47,146 nt of DNA from Bacteroidota bacterium (GTDB lineage Bacteria; Bacteroidota; Bacteroidia; Cytophagales; Cyclobacteriaceae): the NCBI GenBank assembly GCA_018267215.1, contig JAFDYX010000012.1, forward strand, positions 1-47,146, given 5' to 3'. The notes under the pieces are model-generated. The model was not told the origin of the DNA. It did not search any database and saw only the letters and a list, made by a program, of their open reading frames with translations. This document shows positions 7,451 through 15,439 of this stretch, piece by piece. The stretch's first letter is position 1. The number at the start of each line of letters is the position of its first letter. The position numbers and the translations under genes are program-made.

Positions 7451-7957
7451 ATGATAATAGGTCTGCTTTCTGACACCCACGGATTTCTCGACCCCGCTAT
7501 AATTGAGCATTTTAAAAACGTAGATGAAATCTGGCATGCCGGAGACATTGGCGATCCGTCTGTATGCGAAGAGTTGAAAAAACTAAAGCCCCTTCGGGCT
7601 GTGTATGGCAACATTGATGGCCCGCCCCTGAACCATGCTTTCCCTGAAGACATGCGGATAACGGTAGAAGGTTTTGATGTTTGGATGACACACATTGGCG
7701 GCTCGCCCCCCAACTACAATCCACGTGTAAAAAAAATGTTAAGCATCAGCACACCCGATATCTTCATTTGTGGGCACTCGCATATACTGCAGATTAAGAA
7801 AGACGCCAAACAAAACAACATGCTGTACCTCAACCCCGGGGCTGCCGGCAACCACGGCTTTCATCTGATGAAAACGATTGTGCGGTTTGAGTTGGTGAAT
7901 AAGGAGATTAAAAAAATGGAAGTGATCGAACTGGGGAAACGCGGAGCTATAAGTTGA
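7451..7957 (+). CDS. YfcE/MJ0936-type metallophosphoesterase
   Basis: This 168-aa cytoplasmic calcineurin-like phosphoesterase has all the metal motifs in order: D-x-H in 'LLSDTHG' (residues 8-10), 'HAGD', 'VYGNIDGP', 'MTHIGG' and 'GHSH'. Length and motifs match the YfcE/MJ0936 family of Mn-dependent phosphodiesterases, which act on small phosphodiesters in vitro; the natural substrate is not known. 'YLNPGAAGNHGFHL' near the C-terminus is also typical of the family. It is followed by a strong terminator, so it is probably monocistronic. Confidence 0.9.
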   Translation: MIIGLLSDTHGFLDPAIIEHFKNVDEIWHAGDIGDPSVCEELKKLKPLRAVYGNIDGPPLNHAFPEDMRITVEGFDVWMTHIGGSPPNYNPRVKKMLSISTPDIFICGHSHILQIKKDAKQNNMLYLNPGAAGNHGFHLMKTIVRFELVNKEIKKMEVIELGKRGAIS

Positions 7958-7963
7958 AACAAA

Positions 7964-7996
7964 AAATCCAACAGGGATGCTGTTGGATTTCTGTTT
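7964..7996 (+). terminator. Intrinsic terminator (bidirectional)
   Basis: A perfect 10-bp stem AAATCCAACA (7964-7973) / TGTTGGATTT (7981-7990) with a 7-base loop lies between the phosphoesterase gene and the convergent 51-aa gene. The A-tract on the left and the TTTCTGTTT on the right let it serve both strands. Confidence 0.8.
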
Positions 7997-8010
7997 ACAG
8001 GCCGATGCCT

Positions 8011-8166
8011 CTATTTCTTTGCCTTCTCTTTAAATTCTTCTTTGACTTTTTCGATATCTACTGTTTTCGTCACAGGCTTAAAGTTTTGCACTTTTAGCGA
8101 GGTTCTCCTGCGGGAGGCCACAGCTTTATCTTTTCTGTTCTTTCTTTTCAAACGGGTAACTGACAT
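8011..8166 (-). CDS. Small basic protein (51 aa)
   Basis: A short frame reads MSVTRLKRKNRKDKAVASRR at its N-terminus, then 'TSLKVQNFKPVTKTVDIEKVKEEFKEKAKK'. It is very basic in the first half and has an amphipathic helix at the end. Support for it being real: it starts with ATG, it has a textbook Bacteroidota promoter 21 bases upstream (TTG-N19-TATTTTTG), and it ends just before a terminator. I recall similar ~50-aa 'SVTKLKRK'-type proteins across Bacteroidota, but cannot verify this here. The composition suggests an RNA- or ribosome-binding role (inference). It is short enough to be missed by automatic gene calling. Confidence 0.72.
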   Translation of the reverse strand: MSVTRLKRKNRKDKAVASRRRTSLKVQNFKPVTKTVDIEKVKEEFKEKAKK

Positions 8167-8186
8167 AACTTTATTTTTTGAAGGCG

Positions 8187-8216
8187 CAAAAATAACGCTA
8201 ATTCCCGATTATACAA
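8187..8216 (-). promoter_or_regulatory. Full -33/-7 promoter of the 51-aa gene
   Basis: On the minus strand TTG (8214-8216) is followed after exactly 19 bases by TATTTTTG (8187-8194). This is a perfect match to the Bacteroidota housekeeping promoter (TTG, N19-21, TAnnTTTG). The expected leader is about 17 bases. Confidence 0.7.
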
Positions 8217-8220
8217 GTTC

Positions 8221-8736
8221 TTATAATTTAAAGGTAACGCCCAATCGTATATTGCTGGATCCCAACGCACCCAACTCGCCAAATGCGCCCACTTTCGGTG
8301 AAAAATAATAACGCACCCCGGCATGGATACCTAAGAACAAGCCACTGGCATACGTGCCCCCCGGAGTATTATTACCAAAACCACTGCTCCAGCTAAAGGT
8401 TCTAAACCCCAAGCTCGCACCGCCATACACGTCCCAGTCGCGATCGTTGATGTTCAGCAGTTTGTTAAAATGGTAAGAGCCTCTGCCTCCGAAAAAAAAG
8501 GAAGTATAACGGTAGTTGTAATAATCTGAGGAAACATAATCAACGATTCCACCCGCGCTGATCTCGGGGGTAAATCCGTATTCATACGACACACTCAACG
8601 GCAGCCCGGAAGAATAATAGGAGTTAAGCCCAATACCCAAGTTTAGCAGCTTATCGCCTTGCTTATACTGAGCCAACGCACGGTTAGAGAATACTCCTGA
8701 TAAAACAACACAAACCAACACAATAATCTTTTTCAT
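8221..8736 (-). CDS. Small outer-membrane beta-barrel protein
   Basis: A 171-aa secreted protein with a signal peptide cleaved after 'NRALA' (residue 22 or so). The rest is a chain of short beta strands rich in Tyr, Phe and Gly ('LLNLGIGLNSYYSSGLPLSVSYEYGF', cut here, and so on) and ends with 'NIRLGVTFKL', a C-terminal strand with the aliphatic-x-Phe-x ending that favours BAM insertion. Length fits an 8-stranded barrel of the OmpX/OmpA-transmembrane size class. No enzymatic motif is seen. It has its own promoter and precedes the 51-aa gene on the same strand. Confidence 0.8.
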   Translation of the reverse strand: MKKIIVLVCVVLSGVFSNRALAQYKQGDKLLNLGIGLNSYYSSGLPLSVSYEYGFTPEISAGGIVDYVSSDYYNYRYTSFFFGGRGSYHFNKLLNINDRDWDVYGGASLGFRTFSWSSGFGNNTPGGTYASGLFLGIHAGVRYYFSPKVGAFGELGALGSSNIRLGVTFKL

Positions 8737-8759
8737 AAATACTAGTATTTAATTTTTCG

Positions 8760-8790
8760 CAAGACTACCATTTTTAATTTTTATGCACAA
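8760..8790 (-). promoter_or_regulatory. Promoter of the small barrel gene
   Basis: On the minus strand TTG (8788-8790), 20-base spacer, then TAGTCTTG (8760-8767), one mismatch from TAnnTTTG. It lies 23 bases before the ATG at 8736. Confidence 0.5.
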
Positions 8791-8829
8791 CATGCGCCCG
8801 TCCAACTCCCACGATTCGCGATAAGTGAT

Positions 8830-8837
8830 TAGTTTTG
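8830..8837 (+). promoter_or_regulatory. -7 box (TAGTTTTG) of hisS
   Basis: TAGTTTTG matches TAnnTTTG and ends eight bases before the ATG at 8846, implying a leader of only a few bases. No TTG -33 element is seen at the right distance. Confidence 0.4.
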
Positions 8838-8845
8838 CCTTCATC

Positions 8846-10216
8846 ATGGATAAAATTTCTCAGCCAAAAGGAACACGCGATTTCGGACCTGCCCAGATGG
8901 CCAAGCGCAGTTTGATCATTGATTCGATCAAGAAAATATTTCAACGATACGGCTTTCAGCCACTCGAAACACCTGCCATGGAAAACCTTTCGACCCTGCA
9001 AGGAAAATATGGAGACGAAGGAGATCAACTGTTGTTTAAAATCTTAAACTCAGGCGATTTCTTAAAAAATGTCAACAAGCAACATCTGGAAGCCCACAAC
9101 TGGAAGTTGATAACGGGCGATATTGCGGAGAAAGGGTTGCGTTATGACCTTACTGTTCCTTTTGCCCGCTACGTGGTGATGAACCGGCATGAAATCACCT
9201 TTCCTTTTAAGCGTTATCAAATCCAACCCGTGTGGCGTGCCGACCGACCGCAGCGAGGGCGCTATCGCGAGTTTTATCAGTGCGATGCCGATGTAGTCGG
9301 CACCGACTCGCTGGTGTGCGAAGCCGAAATCATTCTGATGATCAAAGACTCATTCGGTGTATTGGGTATTACAGATTACTCCATCAAAATCAATCACCGG
9401 GGAGTTTTGTCGGCCGTTGCCGAATTGCTCGCTGCCTCAGGCAAAGAGAGTTCGCTCTTTGTGGCCATTGATAAATTAGATAAGATCGGTGAAGAAAAAG
9501 TAAAAGAAGAATTAATCGAGCGGGGTTTTGAGTCCTCCTCTCTCCCATTGCTTTTTGAAATCCTGACGTTCCATGGCAACAACCAATCTAAAGTTGAATT
9601 TCTAACACAAAAATTTGCAGCCTCAGAGAAAGGTAAAAAAGGATTAACAGAATTAACCCAAGTGCTGGAACTGGTAAAAAATTTCGGAGCCGACCTCGCC
9701 CATGTAGAGTTCGATATTTCGCTGGCACGCGGCCTGAGCTACTATACCGGCTGTATCTTTGAAGTGAAGATCAACAACGTAAGCGTGGGCAGTGTAGGCG
9801 GTGGCGGACGCTATGATAATCTGACCGCGGTGTTCGATTCGAAAGAAAAAAGCTCGGGCGTTGGCTTTTCATTTGGCATAGACCGGCTGTACGATGCCCT
9901 CGAAGAACTCAACCTCTTTCCGCCCGATGCAGCAGCTTCTTCAACACTTTTGGTGGCGTATTTGGATAACGAGAGTTTCAGTTACGGTTTAAAAATTATC
10001 CGCCACTTACGCGAACAAGGAATTGCTTGTGAAATTTATCCTGACCTGACCAAAGTTAAGAAGCAAATGGAATATGCCGACCGTAAAAAAATTCCTTTCG
10101 TTATTGTGATTGGTTCCGATGAAGTAAAAAGCGGCCTGCTCTCCTTGAAGAATATGAAAACAGGAGAGCAGCATAAACTAACCCATGAACAGATTCTTGA
10201 TATTGTTAAAAAATAA
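8846..10216 (+). CDS. hisS: Histidine--tRNA ligase
   Basis: A 456-aa class II aminoacyl-tRNA synthetase that charges tRNA-His. Recognisable parts are 'QPKGTRDFGP' at the N-terminus, motif 2 in 'WRADRPQRGRYREFYQCDADVVG', the histidine-specific signatures 'ARGLSYYTGCIFE' and 'GSVGGGGRYDNL', motif 3 'GFSFGIDRLYDAL', and a C-terminal anticodon-binding domain (from about residue 360, 'LLVAYLDNE...IACEIYPD'). The frame extends seven codons upstream to a GTG at 8825, but the ATG at 8846 gives the usual short N-terminus. It is followed after nine bases by hutH, so the two are probably co-transcribed. Confidence 0.96.
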   Translation: MDKISQPKGTRDFGPAQMAKRSLIIDSIKKIFQRYGFQPLETPAMENLSTLQGKYGDEGDQLLFKILNSGDFLKNVNKQHLEAHNWKLITGDIAEKGLRYDLTVPFARYVVMNRHEITFPFKRYQIQPVWRADRPQRGRYREFYQCDADVVGTDSLVCEAEIILMIKDSFGVLGITDYSIKINHRGVLSAVAELLAASGKESSLFVAIDKLDKIGEEKVKEELIERGFESSSLPLLFEILTFHGNNQSKVEFLTQKFAASEKGKKGLTELTQVLELVKNFGADLAHVEFDISLARGLSYYTGCIFEVKINNVSVGSVGGGGRYDNLTAVFDSKEKSSGVGFSFGIDRLYDALEELNLFPPDAAASSTLLVAYLDNESFSYGLKIIRHLREQGIACEIYPDLTKVKKQMEYADRKKIPFVIVIGSDEVKSGLLSLKNMKTGEQHKLTHEQILDIVKK

Positions 10217-10225
10217 TTTTTAGCC

Positions 10226-11722
10226 GTGAGCCACACCCATTTCATCTCATCCGATCCGCTTACCTTTTCAACGATAGAAAAAATTATTGAAGGCACTTCG
10301 CAGTTGGAGTTAACATCCGGTTCGATCGGTAATATTCAAAAATGCCGCGATTATCTGGATAAGAAAATGAACGAATCAAGCGAGCCGATCTATGGTATCA
10401 ACACAGGCTTTGGTTCGTTGTACAACCGCAACATCCCCAAAGATCAGTTAGAAAAACTGCAGGAAAATCTGGTGATGTCGCACGCCTGTGGTGCAGGCGA
10501 AGAAGTGCCTAGTGAGATTGTAAAGCTGATGTTGTTTCTTAAAATACAATCTCTCTCTTACGGCCACTCCGGTGTGCAGGTGGAAACAGTGCAACGCCTG
10601 GCCGGTATGTACAATAATCAAGTGCTGCCGGTGGTGTACCAGATGGGTTCTTTAGGAGCATCCGGAGATTTGGCTCCCCTCGCCCACCTCTCGCTTCCGC
10701 TCATCAAAGAAGGGCACGTATTTTTTAATGGAAAAGTTCAGCACAGCCGTGATGTGTCGGAAACGTTTCGCTGGCAAAAAATCCATTTAAAGTCTAAAGA
10801 AGGTTTGGCATTGCTGAATGGCACTCAGTTTATGAGTGCGTATGGGGTGTGGTGTTTACATCATGCCCATCGGTTGATGCAGTGGGCTAATATAATCGGG
10901 GCGCTTGCTTTAGATGCTTTTGATGGCCGGATCGAAGCGTTTGACCATCGGGTGCATGCCATCCGGCCGCATGCCGGGCAGATGCACGTAGCCGGAGAAA
11001 TCAGACGATTACTGGAAGGAAGTGAATTGATCGGGCAGAAGAAAAAACATGTGCAAGATCCGTACTCCTTCCGATGCATACCTCAGGTGCATGGTGCAAG
11101 CCTCGATGCCGTGCACTATGCCAAGAAAATATTTCTAACCGAAATCAACAGCGTAACCGATAACCCCAATGTTTTTGCCGAAGACGATACCATTATCTCG
11201 GCCGGAAATTTTCATGGCCAACCATTAGCGCTGGCGCTAGATTTTTTAGCTATTGCATTGGCCGAGGTGGGCAGCATTTCAGAGCGCAGAACTTACCAGT
11301 TGATTTCAGGAGCGCGCGATCTGCCCAATTACTTAGTGGCCAACCCGGGCATCAATTCGGGGTTGATGATCCCTCAATATGCCGCTGCCTCGCTGGTGAG
11401 CCAAAATAAACAGTTATGCACCCCTGCATCGGTTGATTCGATTGTCTCCAGCAATGGGCAAGAAGACCACGTCAGCATGGGTGCCAATGCGGCAACAAAG
11501 GCATACCGCGTGGTCAATAACCTTTATTCCATATTAGCTATCGAACTGATCACTGCCGCACAAGCCATTGAATTCAGAAAACCGCTGTGCACTTCCGTTT
11601 ACCTTGAGCGGGTGATAAGCAATTTAAGGAAGCAAATTCCGTTTATCGAAACAGACCGGCTTCTCCATGACGATATGCTGAAGGCTGAACTGTTTTTAAA
11701 GACATATAAAATTGAAAAGTGA
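10226..11722 (+). CDS. hutH: Histidine ammonia-lyase
   Basis: A 498-aa MIO-type ammonia-lyase converting L-histidine to urocanate and ammonia, the first step of histidine breakdown. The MIO cofactor triad Ala145-Ser146-Gly147 is in 'GSLGASGDLAPLAHL'. 'NTGFG' and 'NLVMSHACG' near residues 54-58 and 82-90 place a Ser-His pair at the selectivity position, which favours histidine over phenylalanine or tyrosine; 'VQDPYSFRCIPQVHG' is also HAL-like. It starts with GTG at 10226, nine bases after hisS. No hutU, hutI or hutG is in the window. The stop overlaps the next start (GTGA). Confidence 0.92.
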   Translation: MSHTHFISSDPLTFSTIEKIIEGTSQLELTSGSIGNIQKCRDYLDKKMNESSEPIYGINTGFGSLYNRNIPKDQLEKLQENLVMSHACGAGEEVPSEIVKLMLFLKIQSLSYGHSGVQVETVQRLAGMYNNQVLPVVYQMGSLGASGDLAPLAHLSLPLIKEGHVFFNGKVQHSRDVSETFRWQKIHLKSKEGLALLNGTQFMSAYGVWCLHHAHRLMQWANIIGALALDAFDGRIEAFDHRVHAIRPHAGQMHVAGEIRRLLEGSELIGQKKKHVQDPYSFRCIPQVHGASLDAVHYAKKIFLTEINSVTDNPNVFAEDDTIISAGNFHGQPLALALDFLAIALAEVGSISERRTYQLISGARDLPNYLVANPGINSGLMIPQYAAASLVSQNKQLCTPASVDSIVSSNGQEDHVSMGANAATKAYRVVNNLYSILAIELITAAQAIEFRKPLCTSVYLERVISNLRKQIPFIETDRLLHDDMLKAELFLKTYKIEK

Positions 11723-13638
11723 AAGGATTTTTTCTTTCTGCATTGGGTACTCTCCTCATCGGCATCTGTGCTGCGCAGCCCTATACCAGTAAGAATGGAT
11801 GGTTTCAGGTTGATCAGATTCGTGGGTGCGCCCCCTTCACTATGACCATTACCAACTCCAGCTTTGGCGGAAAAATCTGTGCCCCCTGTACCATGTACTA
11901 CAACGGCACGCCCGGCCAAGCTTGCCCCACTTCGGGGGGTGCCAATAATCTTCTCACTTTCACCTACACCACACCCGGCACTTACCAACTATGCGTAAGT
12001 TATCCGGTTGTAGGCAATGATGTGATTACCGTAACTGTTGACCCCAACACGCCTCCTCCGTTTAATATTTACACTTGTGCTGGCGATCAGGTGTCAATCA
12101 AAATAACGGATACATTTTATGATTTATACCGGATTGATTTTAACAATGACGGGATCGTTGACACATCTATTCCTTCCAGCAACAATCAGGTAGCCAATTT
12201 TAATTATGGCGCTAACGGAAACTACAATATCAATGTAAAAGGAGAAAAGTTGAACGCCCTCAACAACTGTAGTTCTAACATTCAACCATTTACTGCCATA
12301 CCCTCATTACCTGTTCCGGTCATCAATAGTTTAAATGCCGTAGATGCAGCCACCTTGCAACTCAACTATACTCCTCAAACCAATATTTTATACCATGCCG
12401 ATATTGCCTTTAATAATGCCAGCAACTTTCAGCAATATCAAACACTCTATGCAGTCAATTCTTTGAACGTGCCCAGCCTGAGTTTAAATTCCAGTTATTA
12501 TTGCTTCCGGATGGGCTCGTATGATCCCTGCGCCAATACCAATACCTACACCTCACCTATTTGTAGCCATAACTTTGCTATTGCCGCCATTAGCGGAGCA
12601 GACCAACTGACGTGGGCAAGCGCCCCCATAGCAGCCTCCACCCAAATACAACGAGGCACAGGTACTGGCGCACCGGCTTCGATTGCCACCGTTCCGGGCA
12701 CAACCATGACTTACCAAGACAACAGTGTGATTTGCAAAACAACCTATTGTTACAAATTAGTGAGCACCTATGCCGGAGGTGCTACCAGCACTTCGCTTAC
12801 GCAATGTGTCAATGCGTTTTTAAAACAAACACCCACCGCCATTGATAACATTAGTACATCGGTTGGCATCGGTAATACATCAGTAGATTTGGTTTGGCTG
12901 CAAGACCCCGCCTATACCTCTGTCGGCTACAATATTTATCGTTCACAAAATACAAACTCTTACACACTCAATGGCAGTGCTACCGCTACGCTATACACCG
13001 ATGGAAACTATACTGAAGGGAACTGTTATCTTATTAACTACACCGACAACTGCGATAACCCTAGTGCTAAAGATGCTCCCGCATGCCCGATAGTTTTAAG
13101 TGGTAATGTCAACGAACAGAATGATCCTGCTTTGCAATGGAAAAGCTATAAAGGCTGGCAGCAAGGCGTAAAATATTATTCTGTACGAAAATTTAATTCG
13201 AGCGGGCAACTCCTGCAAACATTCAACACAAACGACACCACCTTTATTGACAGCCAGCCCGACCCGGCCAATCAGGTTGTGCTTTACAAGATCGTAGCCA
13301 TCTCCGTTCAAAACGGATTGTCCAACTCTCTCTCTAACGAAATCAAAATTGTAAAAGGGGTAAATTTATTTTACCCCACAGCCTTCAATCCTGAAAGCAA
13401 AGTAGCCTCCGTCAACCGCACCTTCACAGTAAAGGGGCAATATATTTCAAAGTTAGCCTTGCAGGTGTTCGACCGGTGGGGCACATTAGTTTACTACTCC
13501 GACCAAAACGAACCGTGGGATGGTCGCAAAGAAGGACTTAACATGCCCGATGCCACCTATGTGTGGACTGCCGAAGGAACCGACCAAGCCGGAAATACTT
13601 TTAAGCAACATGGCACCATCTTGCTTTTGAGAAAGTAG
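11719..13638 (+). CDS. T9SS cargo protein with gliding-type (CHU_C) C-terminal domain
   Basis: A 639-aa exported protein. The signal peptide ends near 'GICAAQ'. A PKD-like segment with conserved cysteines follows ('GCAPFTMTITNSS'), then beta-sandwich repeats of fibronectin-like spacing ('INSLNAVDAATLQLNYTPQ', 'AISGADQLTWASAP', 'VDLVWLQDPAYTSVGYNIYRS'). The end (from Val548, 'VNLFYPTAFNPES' to 'HGTILLLRK', with 'VFDRWGTLVYYSD', 'WDGRKEG' and 'YVWTAEG' between) is the type B type-IX-secretion sorting domain first seen in gliding-motility-associated proteins. It is thus expected to be exported through the outer membrane. The GTG start overlaps the hutH stop by four bases, an odd coupling of a cell-surface protein to a catabolic enzyme. 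Confidence 0.88.
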   Translation: MKGFFLSALGTLLIGICAAQPYTSKNGWFQVDQIRGCAPFTMTITNSSFGGKICAPCTMYYNGTPGQACPTSGGANNLLTFTYTTPGTYQLCVSYPVVGNDVITVTVDPNTPPPFNIYTCAGDQVSIKITDTFYDLYRIDFNNDGIVDTSIPSSNNQVANFNYGANGNYNINVKGEKLNALNNCSSNIQPFTAIPSLPVPVINSLNAVDAATLQLNYTPQTNILYHADIAFNNASNFQQYQTLYAVNSLNVPSLSLNSSYYCFRMGSYDPCANTNTYTSPICSHNFAIAAISGADQLTWASAPIAASTQIQRGTGTGAPASIATVPGTTMTYQDNSVICKTTYCYKLVSTYAGGATSTSLTQCVNAFLKQTPTAIDNISTSVGIGNTSVDLVWLQDPAYTSVGYNIYRSQNTNSYTLNGSATATLYTDGNYTEGNCYLINYTDNCDNPSAKDAPACPIVLSGNVNEQNDPALQWKSYKGWQQGVKYYSVRKFNSSGQLLQTFNTNDTTFIDSQPDPANQVVLYKIVAISVQNGLSNSLSNEIKIVKGVNLFYPTAFNPESKVASVNRTFTVKGQYISKLALQVFDRWGTLVYYSDQNEPWDGRKEGLNMPDATYVWTAEGTDQAGNTFKQHGTILLLRK

Positions 13639-13650
13639 CCCGGCTTATAA

Positions 13651-13682
13651 TTGCCAAAACACGATATTTAAAAGTAGCTTTG
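13651..13682 (+). promoter_or_regulatory. Full promoter of ybaB
   Basis: TTG (13651-13653), 21-base spacer, TAGCTTTG (13675-13682): an exact Bacteroidota promoter match. It lies 18 bases before the ATG at 13701 and shows that a TTG start at 13680 is unlikely. Confidence 0.65.
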
Positions 13683-13700
13683 CAGGCTAATTCATACGCT

Positions 13701-14036
13701 ATGTTCGACATGATGAAAATGATGGGCAAAATGAAAGAGGTACAGGCTCGTCTGAAAGAAGCACAAGATAATCTGGAACATCTTCGGATAACGGCTGAGT
13801 CGGGTGCAGGCATGGTGAAAGCTACGGTAAACGGTAAAAAGCAAGTGATAGCCATAGACATTGACCCGTCTCTGATCAAACCTGAAGACAAGACCATTGT
13901 ACAGGATTTAATTGTAGCGGCCATCAACAAAGCTACAAGCGAAGCCGAAATACAAGCTAAAGAACTGCTGAAGAAATCTACCGAAGGGCTGTTGCCCAAT
14001 ATTCCGGGTATGGATTTAAGCAACCTGATGGGATGA
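13701..14036 (+). CDS. ybaB: YbaB/EbfC family nucleoid-associated protein
   Basis: A 111-aa cytoplasmic DNA-binding protein. The N-terminus 'MFDMMKMMGKMKEVQARLKEAQ' (its first 20 residues are typical) forms the long helix, followed by 'GAGMVKATVNGKKQVIAIDIDPSLI' and a second helix ending 'GLLPNIPGMDLSNLMG'. YbaB proteins dimerise tweezer-like and bind DNA with little specificity. In many bacteria the gene is next to dnaX and recR; here it is not. Starting at ATG 13701 gives the standard length. Its stop overlaps the next start as ATGA. Confidence 0.93.
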   Translation: MFDMMKMMGKMKEVQARLKEAQDNLEHLRITAESGAGMVKATVNGKKQVIAIDIDPSLIKPEDKTIVQDLIVAAINKATSEAEIQAKELLKKSTEGLLPNIPGMDLSNLMG

Positions 14037-15070
14037 CAAAGACCGCCATCGTAATACTTAATTACAACGGAAAAAAGTTTTTAGAGCAATTTCTTCCGGC
14101 CATTACTTCGTACAGCCACGAGGCGTCCGTTTTTGTGGTAGACAACCACTCGACAGATGATTCGGTGGAGTTTGTGCAGCGCACCTATCCGGAGATTGAG
14201 GTCATCGTCTTGAAAGAAAACCTCGGGTTTTGCGGAGGCTACAATGCTGCTTTAAAACAGATTCAAGCTACCTACTACGGGCTCATCAACTCAGACATAG
14301 AAGTAACCGAAGGATGGCTGCAGCCGATCGTTGAACTCTTAGACCACAATCCCGCCATTGCGGCTGTGCAACCTAAAATCCTGTCGTTCAAAACAAGAAA
14401 TAAATTTGAATATGCCGGAGCTGCCGGAGGGATGATAGATACTTTGGGTTTCCCTTTTTGCCGGGGGCGGTTGTTTAACGACTTGGAAGAAGACCACGGC
14501 CAGTACAACGATGAAGTTCCTATTTTCTGGGCTTCGGGGGCGTGCCTTTTTGTGCGATCAGACCGGTTTCATGAGTTGGGTGGTTTGGATGAAGACTTCT
14601 TTGCCCACATGGAAGAAATAGACCTGTGTTGGAAATTTCACCGAGCCGGGCATCTCGTTTTCTATCAAGGAAAAAGTACTGTTTACCATGTGGGGGGCGG
14701 CACGCTCTCCGCATCCAATCCTAAAAAAACTTACCTCAACTTTAGGAATGGGCTCAGCCTGCTCTGGAAGCATGAGCGTTTTTCACGGCTGGTATGGAAA
14801 TTTCCCTTACGTATATTTTTAGACTGGATGGCAGCCTTCCACTTTCTTTACACCGGCTCGGCTGTACATGGCAAAGCAGTTTTAATAGCCCATCTAAGTT
14901 TTGTGCGCAGAGTGAGGCATGAGTTCAGAAAGAGGTTAGACACAGCCCGTGCTTTAAGGAATTTTAAAACACCAAACATCTACCCCGGGTTGATTGTAAT
15001 GGATTACTTCGTGCTTCGCAAAAGACGCTATGGGGAACTAAAAATCCCAGATAGAACTACGCTTCCGTAG
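14033..15070 (+). CDS. Family 2 glycosyltransferase (WbbL/rhamnosyltransferase-like)
   Basis: A 345-aa GT-A fold enzyme transferring a sugar from an NDP-sugar onto a cell-surface glycan. The N-terminal domain has 'AIVILNYNGKKFLEQFLPAI', 'VVDNHSTDDS', 'ENLGFCGGYNAAL' and the metal site 'INSDIEV'. 'FWASGACLFVRSDRF...GGLDEDFFAHMEEIDLCWKFHRAG' is the acceptor-side block typical of WbbL-like rhamnosyltransferases. The C-terminal ~90 residues are amphipathic and may contact the membrane. Translation is coupled to ybaB by a four-base overlap. Its 3' end overlaps the convergent pspC-like gene by 33 bases. Confidence 0.88.
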   Translation: MTKTAIVILNYNGKKFLEQFLPAITSYSHEASVFVVDNHSTDDSVEFVQRTYPEIEVIVLKENLGFCGGYNAALKQIQATYYGLINSDIEVTEGWLQPIVELLDHNPAIAAVQPKILSFKTRNKFEYAGAAGGMIDTLGFPFCRGRLFNDLEEDHGQYNDEVPIFWASGACLFVRSDRFHELGGLDEDFFAHMEEIDLCWKFHRAGHLVFYQGKSTVYHVGGGTLSASNPKKTYLNFRNGLSLLWKHERFSRLVWKFPLRIFLDWMAAFHFLYTGSAVHGKAVLIAHLSFVRRVRHEFRKRLDTARALRNFKTPNIYPGLIVMDYFVLRKRRYGELKIPDRTTLP

Positions 15071-15256
15071 ATGCGCCCTGATGTTAAGAACGAAAGCCAG
15101 TGCCAGATAAAGCACTACGGGCGAGCCAAGGGTAAGAAATGAAGCGTAAATGAAAAATAAACGAATAGAAGATGAAGCTATCCCAAATTTTTCGCCTAAA
15201 AAGGCACATACGCCAAAGGCATGATCTTCAAAGTATAATTGTATCTTCCTCACCAT
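15038..15256 (-). CDS. PspC-domain membrane protein
   Basis: A 72-aa protein from the ATG at 15256 (a TTG three codons upstream is possible). It has the PspC pattern: 'FGVCAFLGEKFGIASSSIRLFFIYASFLT' forms an amphipathic plus membrane helix, followed by a second hydrophobic segment 'GSPVVLYLALAFVLNI' and a basic end. PspC proteins sit in the inner membrane and take part in envelope-stress responses; in Bacteroidota short stand-alone versions are common and uncharacterised. No pspA is nearby. The gene overlaps the 3' end of the glycosyltransferase gene on the opposite strand. Confidence 0.78.
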   Translation of the reverse strand: MVRKIQLYFEDHAFGVCAFLGEKFGIASSSIRLFFIYASFLTLGSPVVLYLALAFVLNIRAHLRKRSSIWDF

Positions 15257-15374
15257 ACTGCTCAAAACCTTAAATTATGCTCCGGCTATTCGTCTGCTGC
15301 TGTTTCAGCCCACAAATATAATCAACCCTTTGACGAGAAAAGAAAGAAGGTGGACGTAATTTTTCGATTTATCC

Positions 15375-15405
15375 TTGCGCTCAAATAGTTATAGGCATAC
15401 CTTTA
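15375..15405 (+). promoter_or_regulatory. Promoter of the OmpA/TPR lipoprotein gene
   Basis: TTG (15375-15377), 20-base spacer, then TACCTTTA (15398-15405), one base from TAnnTTTG, 34 bases before the ATG at 15440. Confidence 0.5.
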
Positions 15406-15439
15406 CGCTTCGTTAAAATTCGATTTTAAACTACATTCC

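Noticed and set aside
8042..8308. 88-aa plus-strand frame
   Set aside because: It is antisense to the 51-aa gene, its promoter and the end of the barrel gene, all better supported.
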